Shown: positions 26,370 to 35,580 of the stretch, piece by piece
Layout: each line of letters begins with the position of its first letter
How positions within the stretch are numbered: the stretch's first letter is position 1
Source of the DNA: Escherichia coli DSM 30083 = JCM 1649 = ATCC 11775
GTDB lineage: Bacteria; Pseudomonadota; Gammaproteobacteria; Enterobacterales; Enterobacteriaceae
Direction of reading: 5' to 3'
NCBI RefSeq assembly: GCF_003697165.2
Contig: NZ_CP033092.2
Coordinates: forward strand, 2,542,001 to 2,606,000
DNA: 64,000 nucleotides
Program-made: the position numbers and the translations under genes
The notes under the pieces: model-generated
What the model was told of the DNA's origin: nothing
Databases searched by the model: none
The model's input: only the letters and a program-made list of their open reading frames with translations

Positions 26370-29300
26370 TTAGAACGTTTTCTTGAAGTTTAGCATCACA
26401 CCTTTATCACTGATGCCGTCTTCTTTCCAGTGGAATGCATCTACCTGCAACGCACTTTCCTGGCTGCTGTATTTCACACCCATCGTCGCCAGGCTGTTGA
26501 AACCACCGCCACTCTGACCATCGTCAATGTTAAAACGTTGGCTTCCAGCGCCCGAAATACTCGCAGTACGTTGACTTTTCACATAGCTCAGATTCGGCCC
26601 ACCTTCCAGCGTGGCGTTCGCACTCCAGCCTTCTTTCCCTGCATAGTCCAGTTTCAGCCCAACGATGCTGTCCACCGCCGTTTCGCTGCCGCTGTTCATG
26701 CTCAGGTTAAAGTCACCCGCATTGCGTTCCTGATAGCCACCTTCCAGTGTGTGACGCAGTTTAACCCCGGCATATGGAGTGACGTTCAGCCCTTCACGCA
26801 GCTCAAAGGTTTTTGCTCCTTCACTACGGAACTCCAGGTACTGTTGTTTCACATTAGCATCAGCGGTTTTGTTGACGTCGCCGTAAGCTATCGAGCGACT
26901 GCTGTCGAGCTGGTGCACATCATAACGCAGGGCGTTATTCCAGTTCATACCGTTGTCAAAGGCCATCTGGTGTTTCAGACCGAATAACTGGCTGTAACCG
27001 CCTGTCACTCCGTTATCGCCTGCGGTATCTGAACCATTACCCTCCAGACGAGCAATCCCGTATTCCAGACTCAGGTTCTGATGTTCAGTCAGCGTCAGAG
27101 ATTTACGCAGCGCCATCATGTCGTACTGTGTGTCGTTACCCAGTTCAGCACGCGGGTCGCCTTTCGCTACCACGTTGAAGGCCAGACCGTTTGCAACTTC
27201 CGGTGCTGCATCGGACAACATGCTGAAGCGGTTACTTAACACTCGTGCTTCATTAAATACCGTTGTTGCCTGGCTGCCGCTAATTTGTTTCAGCGCACTG
27301 TTCAGTTCAGCAGTCGTTCCTACGTTCAGACTAGTGTACAGGTCGTTATTGGTGTAACCCGTATCCAGTACCTGAGCGACATTATTAACTGAAGAATCCG
27401 TCACAACATCCGTATAGGCGTTTTTGGTCATCGTGACGTCTACGTTGCCATTAGCATCGGTGTTACCTTGTGCGCTCCACACGACAGAGGTCGATGTAAT
27501 GGTATCAGCATCCGTAAGATTGTTACCTTGAACCACATTATCGAATGTAACAGAAGTCGCACTTGTTCCTGACGTAAATCCAGTGTTAACGGAAACACCC
27601 TTCAGGCTTGCATTGCTCACTTTCAACTTACCTGCGCTGCCATCAGAACTGGTTCCCACAACATAGCCATTTAGGTTGTTCTGGCCTCCATTATCTGAAA
27701 CATTGTCGGTAGATACGAAAACTGACGAGCCGGGCACATCTGGCAGTGTGTAATTAGCATAATGCACTTCACTATTATTGCCGTTATTGCCATTGACACC
27801 TTCAATGTTAACGCTATTACCTTGCTTAATCAGCCCGGACCCCGTCACCCCATCTGCAATGGTTACCGTACCGTTATTCACGAGGTGGCCTACGGAACCT
27901 AGCATACTAAACGCAAAGGAATTATTAGCGTATATGTTGATAGTACCATTATTCTCGATCACCGCATCAGCCGTCGCACTGCTATCCAGCTGCATACCTA
28001 TCATACCGGTATCTGTCGTACCTTGTGCTCCAAGATTAATCGTGCCGTTGTTAATCAACTGTGCATTTTTATTCCCTTCCATCGCAATAGCGTTATTACC
28101 GCTAATATTCATGGTGCCATCATTCTGTGCAACATAATTACTGTGGGTGAATTTCACAGCAACGCCGCTGTCTTTATCAAAATTGACTATACCACTATTT
28201 TGGTTCCAGAAGTATGCATGGTTGGTACTGGCATCAACACCGCTGGTCGCTAGCGCTTTTGCAGTAACATCAACTGTACCACTATTAATGAACCGTCCAT
28301 TATTATTCGCGTTCCAGTAATTAATTGCGTTACCGCTATAGTTAGCACCAGAAATTAACATATGACCGGTATTGTAGAACGACCCAGACTGATATAAGTG
28401 AATAGCATTTCTGCTGTTATTTAGAATGAAGTCACCGCTGTTGTTAAACACCGCAGTATTATAAATCTCCATCATGCTGGCATTATTGCTATCACTACTA
28501 CTGCTGGCACCGAGATACCAGGTACCCTCGTTATTGGTGATTGCAGTTTTACTCAGGTTAGCACCGTTTTGCACGACCCCACCTTGCTGGTTATTAAATG
28601 TTCCTCCTGTCTGGAACATGCGCGAGTTAACCGTACCGGTGTTCCCGAACGTGCCTGCGTTTAGCGTCACCTTCGCCACAGAGCCTTCGTTACTTAACTC
28701 TCCATCATTGATAATGATGGCATTATTAATAGTACCCGTCGATGTATTAACTAATTCACCGCTACTAATCGCAATATCAGCACCGGAAAGCGAACCACTG
28801 TTAACAACATTGCCTTCTTTTTTGTCGTTAATCGAGGCTTTTTGGGTCAGATTTTGTGTTTCATTCTGCGCAGTGATTACATCGCCACCCGTGTAAAGTA
28901 ACGAGGTATAAGAGTCAGTCTCATTATAGTCATTGCCCGTCAGGCAATTAGTGTTAACACAAATCGTTCCATAGTTAAGAATAGTACCGGATCCATCACT
29001 ATAAAACGCCTGCCCATTGTCAGCATTGATATTAATTACGCCAGACTGTTCATTAATGGCAGTACCACTCTTATAGGCGGCCATACCGATCAGAGAATCT
29101 GCTCCCAGACTACTATCGTAGTTAGCGTTTTTCTCCAGATTGATGATACCCTCGTTAATCACGGTATTGCTGGCACCGTAGGCGGCCATACCTATTCCAG
29201 CATTATAAACCGTTATTACACCACCCTGTTTATTAACGGCCGTAGCATTTTTTCTTGGCCCACTGTAAGTATTTGTACCTACGGCCATACCAACGCCATA

Positions 29301-32300
29301 GCTCCTGGCATCATTACCAATATTGCTACGCAAAGTGGTGGTATCATCTGCATCAACCCACAGGGCATCCAGTGTAATTTGCCCAGCGTTTTCTGCTGTA
29401 CTCTCATCAATAGCCAACATACCAACGTTGCCGCGACCATACATCTCAATGCTGCCACCGCTTTCATTGGACACGTATCCGTGATCAAAGGCATCAAGCC
29501 CCATCATACTGTTCGCATCAGAGTAGAAAGTGTTCGCCTCATTCAGACCCAGAGACGCCCCCAAATTAATGACACTTTCTTGTTCCATGACTTTCGCAGT
29601 AATCGTACCATTATTAACCGCACTACCGCCTTTAGTCGTGAAATAGCCAACTCCTGCATTTGCTAACAAGCCATAGTTGTACTGAGAAAGCGTAATATTG
29701 CCACTGTTACTTCCCGTTGAATTTTCACCAGAAATAGCGGCAAAACCGATATTTCGAGTATCAATATCACCTTTATTGACTAACTCAGCACCAGACTCTA
29801 CAAAGATCATTTGGGATTCAGATCTCGCATAGTGGTCATAAATATCTACCTGCATGTTAATCGTGGCATCCGCCCCGATCTCAATCATGGCGCTATTCTT
29901 CAACCGAATCATCCCTGAATAGGCTAGAGGTAAATCACCATTAATCGTGGAGTCCCCGTTCAGGTAAACAGACGACTTCCCATCAACAGTGATTACTGGT
30001 GTTTTGCCATAGCCATTGCGATTTGATGCGACGGTAGAACCATCAGTCAATTGATTTTCTTCACCAACCAGCTGGATACCACCATTCAGATACACGGTAT
30101 TATCATCACCAGATACGACAAGCCCGGAAATATTCTCCTGGCTTCCATCAAAGTCAGCATAAATACGTGAGGTAAGTTCACTGTCAGCCACCACAGTTAA
30201 CTTGCCGTCTAGCGATACAGTGTTACTGTTGCCGCTAACGTTCACACCAATAGACGGTTCGTAAAAATAATCTACCGCGTTAGTCGCGGTTTGATCTTTA
30301 TCTACCAAAATGTTACCAGTGATATCAACGGCATTATTGTCACCAGAGATGTTGACGCCCGTTGCCTTCTGCCCGATAACGTTCAGATCTTTCGCCGCCA
30401 ACGTCACACTGTTGTTATTACCACTGAGCGCCATGCCTGTTGAAAAGTCACCAACATTCATGCTACCTGCCTGGGAGATGGCCCCCTCGCTGGTCGTGAT
30501 GCTCATGCCAGTAGCTGAATTATTGACGTCAATATGACCCGTATTGGCAAAGGTCGCTCGATCACCGTTAATCAGCACACCAACCGAATCTTTATCCGTG
30601 ACAGTTATATTGCCTTTATTGATTACAGTGGCGCTATCACCAGTGATATCAATGCCGTGACCGCCGCCGCTCACATCCAGTAAGCCGTCCTGATTCACCA
30701 CCGCGTTATTACCCGCGATTTCGGTACCGGTCGAACCCTGACCATCAACGGTGGTATTGCCGCTGTTGTTGGCCGTCGCATCATCACCCGTAATGCGGGT
30801 TCCGGTGCCGCCATCAAGGATCGTGCTGTCACCGTCGTTGTTGACAATGGCTTTGTCACCGTTTATCTCGGTGCCCGTGGAATCCTTGCCGTCAACGGTG
30901 GTTTTACCGTTATTGTTCACGGTGGCTTCATCACCGTTAACCTGCGTGCCGGTGCCGCCGTTACTGATGGCGTTGTCACCTTCGTTATTGACAACTGCCT
31001 TGTCGCCGTCGATCTGAATACCGATGGAATCCGGATCGGTGACGGTCATGCCGCCTTTGTTGTCCACCGTCGCGCTGTCGCCGGTGATATCAATACCGTG
31101 ACCGCCACCGCTGACATCCAGTGTACCGTCCTGATTCACCACCGCGTTATTACCCGCGATTTCGGTACCGGTCGAGCCCTGTCCGTCAACGGTGGTGCTG
31201 CCGTTATTGTTTACGGTGGCTTCATCACCGTTAACCTGCGTGCCGGTGCCGCCGTTGCTGATGGCATTGTCACCGTCGTTGTTCACGACCGCCTTGTCGC
31301 CGTCGATCTGAATGCCGATGGAATCCGGATCGGTAACGGTCATACCGCCTTTGTTATCCACCGTTGCGCTGTCGCCGGTGATATCAATCCCGTGACCACC
31401 GCCGCTCACATCCAGCTCGCCGTCCTGGTTCACCACCGCGTTATTACCCGCGATTTCAGTTCCGGTCGAACCCTGACCGTCTACGGTGGTATTGCCGCTG
31501 TTGTTGGCCGTCGCATCATCACCCGTAATGCGGGTTCCGGTGCCGCCATCAAGGATCGTGCTGTCACCGTCGTTGTTGACGATGGCTTTGTCACCGTTTA
31601 TCTCGGTGCCCGTGGAATCCTTGCCGTCAACGGTGGTGTTGCCGTTATTGTTCACGGTGGCTTCGTCGCCGTTAACCTGCGTGCCGGTGCCGCCGTTACT
31701 GATGGCACTGTCACCGTCGTTGTTCACGACCGCCTTGTCGCCGTCGATCTGAATGCCAATCGAATCCGGATCGGTGACAGTCATTCCACCTTTGTTGTCC
31801 ACCGTCGCGCTGTCGCCGGTGATATCAATACCGTGACCGCCGCCGCTCACATCCAGCTCGCCGTCCTGGTTCACCACCGCGTTGTTACCCGCGATTTCAG
31901 TTCCGGTCGAACCCTGACCGTCTACGGTGGTATTGCCGCTGTTGTTGGCCGTCGCATCATCACCCGTAATGCGGGTTCCGGTGCCGCCATCAAGGATCGT
32001 GCTGTCGCCGTCGTTGTTGACGATAGCTTTGTCACCGTTTATCTCGGTGCCCGTGGAATCCTTGCCGTCAACGGTGGTGTTGCCGTTATTGTTCACGGTG
32101 GCTTCGTCGCCGTTAACCTGCGTGCCGGTGCCGCCGTTGCTGATGGCGTTGTCACCGTCGTTATTGACAACCGCTTTGTCGCCGTCGATCTGAATACCGA
32201 TGGAGTCAGGATCGGTGACAGTCATGCCGCCTTTGTTGTCCACCGTTGCGCTGTCGCCGGTGATATCAATACCGTGACCGCCGCCGCTCACATCCAGCTC

Positions 32301-34685
32301 GCCGTCCTGATTCACCACCGCGTTATTACCCGCGATTTCAGTTCCGGTCGAACCCTGACCGTCTACGGTGGTATTGCCGCTGTTGTTGGCCGTCGCATCA
32401 TCACCCGTAATGCGGGTTCCGGTGCCGCCATCAAGGATCGTGCTGTCGCCGTCGTTGTTGACGATGGCTTTGTCACCGTTTATCTCGGTGCCCGTGGAAT
32501 CCTTGCCGTCAACGGTGGTTTTACCGTTATTGTTCACGGTGGCTTCATCACCGTTAACCTGCGTGCCGGTGCCGCCGTTACTGATGGCACTGTCACCGTC
32601 GTTGTTCACGACCGCCTTGTCGCCGTCGATCTGAATGCCAATCGAATCCGGATCGGTGACAGTCATTCCACCTTTGTTGTCCACCGTCGCACTGTCGCCG
32701 GTGATATCAATACCGTGACCGCCGCCGCTCACATCCAGCTCGCCGTCCTGGTTCACCACCGCGTTGTTACCCGCGATTTCAGTTCCGGTCGAACCCTGAC
32801 CGTCTACGGTGGTATTGCCGTTATTGTTTACGGTGGCTTCATCACCGTTAATCTGCGTGCCGGTGCCGCCGTTGCTGATGGCACTGCCACCGTCGTTATT
32901 GACAACCGCTTTGTCGCCGTCGATCTGAATACCGATGGAGTCCGGATCGGTGACGGTCATACCGCCTTTGTTATCCACCGTTGCGCTGTCGCCGGTGATA
33001 TCAATACCGTGACCGCCGCCGCTCACATCCAGCTCGCCGTCCTGGTTCACCACCGCGTTGTTACCCGCGATTTCAGTTCCGGTCGAACCCTGACCGTCTA
33101 CGGTGGTATTGCCACTGTTGTTGGCCGTCGCATCATCACCCGTAATGCGGGTTCCGGTGCCGCCATCAAGGATCGTGCTGTCACCGTCGTTGTTGACGAT
33201 GGCTTTGTCACCGTTTATCTCGGTGCCCGTGGAATCCTTGCCGTCAACGGTGGTGCTGCCGTTATTGTTCACGGTGGCTTCGTCGCCGTTAACCTGCGTG
33301 CCGGTGCCGCCGTTGCTGATGGCATTGTCACCGTCGTTGTTCACGACCGCCTTGTCGCCGTCTATCTGAATACCGATGGAGTCAGGATCGGTGACAGTCA
33401 TGCCGCCTTTGTTGTCCACCGTCGCGCTGTCGCCGGTGATATCAATACCGTGACCGCCGCCGCTGACATCCAGTGTACCGTCCTGATTCACCACCGCGTT
33501 GTTACCCGCGATTTCAGTTCCGGTCGAACCCTGACCGTCTACGGTGGTATTGCCGCTGTTGTTGGCCGTCGCATCATCACCCGTAATGCGGGTTCCGGTG
33601 CCGCCATCAAGGATCGTGCTGTCACCGTCGTTGTTGACGATGGCTTTGTCACCGTTTATCTCGGTGCCCGTGGAATCCTTGCCGTCAACGGTGGTGCTGC
33701 CGTTATTGTTCACGGTGGCTTCGTCGCCGTTAACCTGCGTGCCGGTGCCACCGTTGCTGATGGCACTGTCACCGTCCTTATTGACAACCGCCTTGTCGCC
33801 GTCGATCTGAATACCGATGGAATCCGGATCGGTGACAGTCATGCCGCCTTTGTTGTCCACAGTTGCGCTGTCGCCGGTGATATCAATCCCGTGACCGCCG
33901 CCGCTCACATCCAGCTCGCCGTCCTGATTCACCACCGCGTTGTTACCCGCGATTTCAGTTCCGGTGGCGCCTTTGCCGTCGACGATGGTTTTTCCAGTGT
34001 TGTTTACTGTGGTATTGTCGCCCGTAATAACGAGCTCACCGTTGTGATTATATTGCCACTTCGTTGCACCATCTGCGCTCATCCCTTCAAGGGCAACCGT
34101 GTTATTCGTTTCATCAATCTGCCAAAGATTAATAGTCGCCTTACGCCCATTGCTATCTTGCAGAGAAATAGTCCCATCAGCATTCTCGGTATAACTGAAA
34201 ACTGAATCGCGAATAGTTAACGTTTTTTCTGTTTTATCGAGGATAACGTCATTATTAAACGCAATCGGTTTGGGAGGCGTCGGGGTATCATCCGGACCAT
34301 CGTCTGGTATTATCTCATCTCCGCCAGGAGTTGGAGGAACTGGAGTGTCGTCTGAATCATCATCAGGTGGAGTTGGTGGAAGTGGAGAATTATTGCGATG
34401 ATGATCATCATCGTCGTTTAGTTCCACTATGGCTAAGGTTGTGATTAACGCAGTAGCAGCACCTGTGACAAGCCATGGCATCAGGTTCTGTTCGACTACA
34501 GAGGAGCATTCAGAGGGTAAGCGTTTAAGCTCTTCTGGACTGAGTTTTCCAGGATCTGCTGGACAAGTCACATTGGTATTTTTCTTTTCACCTGTGGTGG
34601 TTTCTATTTCTGTAATATCTGCCGCCCAACCCTGACCACTCAGAGCTAATGCAATACAGGCCGACAATAGAGTTTTCCTTTGCAT
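26370..34685 (-). CDS. ydbA: YdbA, giant intact repeat-rich autotransporter adhesin
   Basis: 2771 residues, one open frame. In order: Sec signal peptide (residues 1-21, ending GQGWA); a hydrophobic segment (about 69-90); a Pro/Asp-rich linker with PPTPP and PPTPGG runs (about 92-145); a 1078-residue tandem repeat (241-1318); a longer degenerate NxG-type beta-helix passenger; and a C-terminal beta-barrel translocator (about 2490-2771) ending in Phe. This is a type Va secreted outer-membrane autotransporter, probably an adhesin. ATG follows GAAGGA. In K-12 the gene is disrupted by insertion sequences; here it is whole. Beta-helix passengers of this kind usually promote aggregation or biofilm, which is inference here. 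Confidence 0.92.
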   Translation of the reverse strand: MQRKTLLSACIALALSGQGWAADITEIETTTGEKKNTNVTCPADPGKLSPEELKRLPSECSSVVEQNLMPWLVTGAATALITTLAIVELNDDDDHHRNNSPLPPTPPDDDSDDTPVPPTPGGDEIIPDDGPDDTPTPPKPIAFNNDVILDKTEKTLTIRDSVFSYTENADGTISLQDSNGRKATINLWQIDETNNTVALEGMSADGATKWQYNHNGELVITGDNTTVNNTGKTIVDGKGATGTEIAGNNAVVNQDGELDVSGGGHGIDITGDSATVDNKGGMTVTDPDSIGIQIDGDKAVVNKDGDSAISNGGTGTQVNGDEATVNNNGSTTVDGKDSTGTEINGDKAIVNNDGDSTILDGGTGTRITGDDATANNSGNTTVDGQGSTGTEIAGNNAVVNQDGTLDVSGGGHGIDITGDSATVDNKGGMTVTDPDSIGIQIDGDKAVVNNDGDNAISNGGTGTQVNGDEATVNNNGSTTVDGKDSTGTEINGDKAIVNNDGDSTILDGGTGTRITGDDATANNSGNTTVDGQGSTGTEIAGNNAVVNQDGELDVSGGGHGIDITGDSATVDNKGGMTVTDPDSIGIQIDGDKAVVNNDGGSAISNGGTGTQINGDEATVNNNGNTTVDGQGSTGTEIAGNNAVVNQDGELDVSGGGHGIDITGDSATVDNKGGMTVTDPDSIGIQIDGDKAVVNNDGDSAISNGGTGTQVNGDEATVNNNGKTTVDGKDSTGTEINGDKAIVNNDGDSTILDGGTGTRITGDDATANNSGNTTVDGQGSTGTEIAGNNAVVNQDGELDVSGGGHGIDITGDSATVDNKGGMTVTDPDSIGIQIDGDKAVVNNDGDNAISNGGTGTQVNGDEATVNNNGNTTVDGKDSTGTEINGDKAIVNNDGDSTILDGGTGTRITGDDATANNSGNTTVDGQGSTGTEIAGNNAVVNQDGELDVSGGGHGIDITGDSATVDNKGGMTVTDPDSIGIQIDGDKAVVNNDGDSAISNGGTGTQVNGDEATVNNNGNTTVDGKDSTGTEINGDKAIVNNDGDSTILDGGTGTRITGDDATANNSGNTTVDGQGSTGTEIAGNNAVVNQDGELDVSGGGHGIDITGDSATVDNKGGMTVTDPDSIGIQIDGDKAVVNNDGDNAISNGGTGTQVNGDEATVNNNGSTTVDGQGSTGTEIAGNNAVVNQDGTLDVSGGGHGIDITGDSATVDNKGGMTVTDPDSIGIQIDGDKAVVNNEGDNAISNGGTGTQVNGDEATVNNNGKTTVDGKDSTGTEINGDKAIVNNDGDSTILDGGTGTRITGDDATANNSGNTTVDGQGSTGTEIAGNNAVVNQDGLLDVSGGGHGIDITGDSATVINKGNITVTDKDSVGVLINGDRATFANTGHIDVNNSATGMSITTSEGAISQAGSMNVGDFSTGMALSGNNNSVTLAAKDLNVIGQKATGVNISGDNNAVDITGNILVDKDQTATNAVDYFYEPSIGVNVSGNSNTVSLDGKLTVVADSELTSRIYADFDGSQENISGLVVSGDDNTVYLNGGIQLVGEENQLTDGSTVASNRNGYGKTPVITVDGKSSVYLNGDSTINGDLPLAYSGMIRLKNSAMIEIGADATINMQVDIYDHYARSESQMIFVESGAELVNKGDIDTRNIGFAAISGENSTGSNSGNITLSQYNYGLLANAGVGYFTTKGGSAVNNGTITAKVMEQESVINLGASLGLNEANTFYSDANSMMGLDAFDHGYVSNESGGSIEMYGRGNVGMLAIDESTAENAGQITLDALWVDADDTTTLRSNIGNDARSYGVGMAVGTNTYSGPRKNATAVNKQGGVITVYNAGIGMAAYGASNTVINEGIINLEKNANYDSSLGADSLIGMAAYKSGTAINEQSGVININADNGQAFYSDGSGTILNYGTICVNTNCLTGNDYNETDSYTSLLYTGGDVITAQNETQNLTQKASINDKKEGNVVNSGSLSGADIAISSGELVNTSTGTINNAIIINDGELSNEGSVAKVTLNAGTFGNTGTVNSRMFQTGGTFNNQQGGVVQNGANLSKTAITNNEGTWYLGASSSSDSNNASMMEIYNTAVFNNSGDFILNNSRNAIHLYQSGSFYNTGHMLISGANYSGNAINYWNANNNGRFINSGTVDVTAKALATSGVDASTNHAYFWNQNSGIVNFDKDSGVAVKFTHSNYVAQNDGTMNISGNNAIAMEGNKNAQLINNGTINLGAQGTTDTGMIGMQLDSSATADAVIENNGTINIYANNSFAFSMLGSVGHLVNNGTVTIADGVTGSGLIKQGNSVNIEGVNGNNGNNSEVHYANYTLPDVPGSSVFVSTDNVSDNGGQNNLNGYVVGTSSDGSAGKLKVSNASLKGVSVNTGFTSGTSATSVTFDNVVQGNNLTDADTITSTSVVWSAQGNTDANGNVDVTMTKNAYTDVVTDSSVNNVAQVLDTGYTNNDLYTSLNVGTTAELNSALKQISGSQATTVFNEARVLSNRFSMLSDAAPEVANGLAFNVVAKGDPRAELGNDTQYDMMALRKSLTLTEHQNLSLEYGIARLEGNGSDTAGDNGVTGGYSQLFGLKHQMAFDNGMNWNNALRYDVHQLDSSRSIAYGDVNKTADANVKQQYLEFRSEGAKTFELREGLNVTPYAGVKLRHTLEGGYQERNAGDFNLSMNSGSETAVDSIVGLKLDYAGKEGWSANATLEGGPNLSYVKSQRTASISGAGSQRFNIDDGQSGGGFNSLATMGVKYSSQESALQVDAFHWKEDGISDKGVMLNFKKTF
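30732..33965 (-). repeat. Higher-order tandem repeat in the ydbA passenger (441-bp unit)
   Basis: Eight units lie end to end without a gap: six of 441 bp (147 residues) and two of 294 bp (98 residues), total 3234 bp. Each 441-bp unit is six alternating sub-repeats of 24 and 25 residues, opening TGTEIAG, HGIDITG, IGIQIDG, TGTQVNG, TGTEING and TGTRITG. The two 294-bp units lack the last two sub-repeats. In order along the protein, units 3 and 7 are the short ones. The nucleotide copies are nearly identical, with mostly third-position changes. Confidence 0.95.
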
Positions 34686-35060
34686 AATAAATCCTTCTGG
34701 CGAATATAAAGAAGGTCGGATACCCTGACCCGACCAATTGATTATTTAAAACATAGAGGACGTCCAATATTGCCAGTAGATTGTTACCTAATCAAACATA
34801 TTCTCTGACAATCTGGATTTATAATACAGAGAAATAAATAAACCCGCGAAACATACAAATTATGTATATTATATAAATTATAAATTCAAATGCGTCACAT
34901 AGATATTTATTTAATGAAAAAAGGGTATAAAATCAATACTCGAATAAATAAATTAGAGCGGAAACATAACTCATCCTTATAATTAAAAGAGAAAAATGTT
35001 TCCGGAAAATAGATTAATCGTCTTCTCCTGTAGCGTTATCCCGATATTGCGGTTTTGCTA
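34686..35060. promoter_or_regulatory. AT-rich ydbA upstream region at the paa/tynA/feaB-less junction
   Basis: 375 bp without a gene between ydbA and ydbL, both on the minus strand. Very AT-rich (34790-35000), so likely to contain the ydbA promoter and perhaps H-NS binding; no specific site is identified. A hairpin GGTCGG/CCGACC (34714-34735) lies in the probable ydbA leader. In K-12 the feaR, feaB, tynA and paa genes separate these loci; none is here. Confidence 0.5.
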
Positions 35061-35387
35061 TTAAAATTTTCGCACCCATTTACCGTTTATCCCTTGTACA
35101 TATTCCCCGGGTTTGGCCCGTTCTACAAGCTTTTGCCCGGCGAGTTTCGCGATATCATCCACCGACACATTATTCTGCTTTGCCAGTTGTTGATAGCTCG
35201 CTTTACGTTCGGCATTGATGTCGGTTACTAATTTCTCAGTTTCAGCATCTGTTTTCAGCGCAACCAGATAACCATAAAATGTTTCGCCTACCCGCCCCTG
35301 AGTTCTGGCTTCATCCAGAGTCAATGCCATTACATTGCTGCTTACCAAGCCAACAAGAAATGCACAAAGAAGTAATGTTCTTTTCAT
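35061..35387 (-). CDS. ydbL: YdbL, periplasmic DUF1318 protein
   Basis: I choose the second of two adjacent ATGs (35387), five bases from GAGG, giving 108 residues; the ATG at 35390 would add one Met. Sec signal peptide KRTLLLCAFLVGLVSSNVMA, cleaved near residue 21. The mature part is helical and charged, ending YVQGINGKWVRKF. It is a soluble periplasmic protein encoded with ydbH and ynbE, and is thought to act as a chaperone or adjuster of the YdbH-YnbE bridge. ynbE lies 7 bp upstream. Confidence 0.88.
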   Translation of the reverse strand: MKRTLLLCAFLVGLVSSNVMALTLDEARTQGRVGETFYGYLVALKTDAETEKLVTDINAERKASYQQLAKQNNVSVDDIAKLAGQKLVERAKPGEYVQGINGKWVRKF

Positions 35388-35394
35388 CATCACC

Positions 35395-35580
35395 TCAAAA
35401 AAGATCGCTACGGGTCTCAAGCAGCTCTTCGACATCTTTGTCTGCCTTGATGATGATCTCATGCTCAATTTTAACGTTCATATTGATAGTGATCGGTTCC
35501 TTAGGTGCAGCGACTTCAATGCGAGGCGTACAGCCAACCAGCATAAAAGATGACGTCAACGCAGCCAGTAAAATTTTCAT
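35395..35580 (-). CDS. ynbE: YnbE, small outer-membrane lipoprotein partner of YdbH
   Basis: 61 residues. Lipoprotein signal with lipobox LVGC (Cys at about 17) followed by Thr-Pro, predicting the outer membrane. The mature part has a strand-forming stretch (PITINMNVKIEHEIIIKA). YnbE multimers have been proposed to continue the beta-groove of YdbH at the outer membrane for phospholipid traffic. Its ATG overlaps the TGA of the full ydbH frame (ATGA). In this strain the upstream ydbH frame is broken, so the normal coupling by ribosomes finishing ydbH is lost. Confidence 0.88.
   Translation of the reverse strand: MKILLAALTSSFMLVGCTPRIEVAAPKEPITINMNVKIEHEIIIKADKDVEELLETRSDLF

Noticed and set aside
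30751..33810. Six nearly identical 88-codon plus-strand frames
   Set aside because: They are the same antisense window of each full 441-bp repeat unit; useful only as markers of the unit spacing.
30732..33965. CRISPR array
   Set aside because: Regular repeats are present but units are contiguous, in frame and coding, with no unique spacers and no cas genes.
31098..34205. A plus-strand open frame of 1035 codons opposite the ydbA repeat
   Set aside because: It follows the repeat period exactly, so absence of stops in one unit repeats in all. It has no ribosome site, signal or domain, and the opposite frame is a convincing autotransporter.
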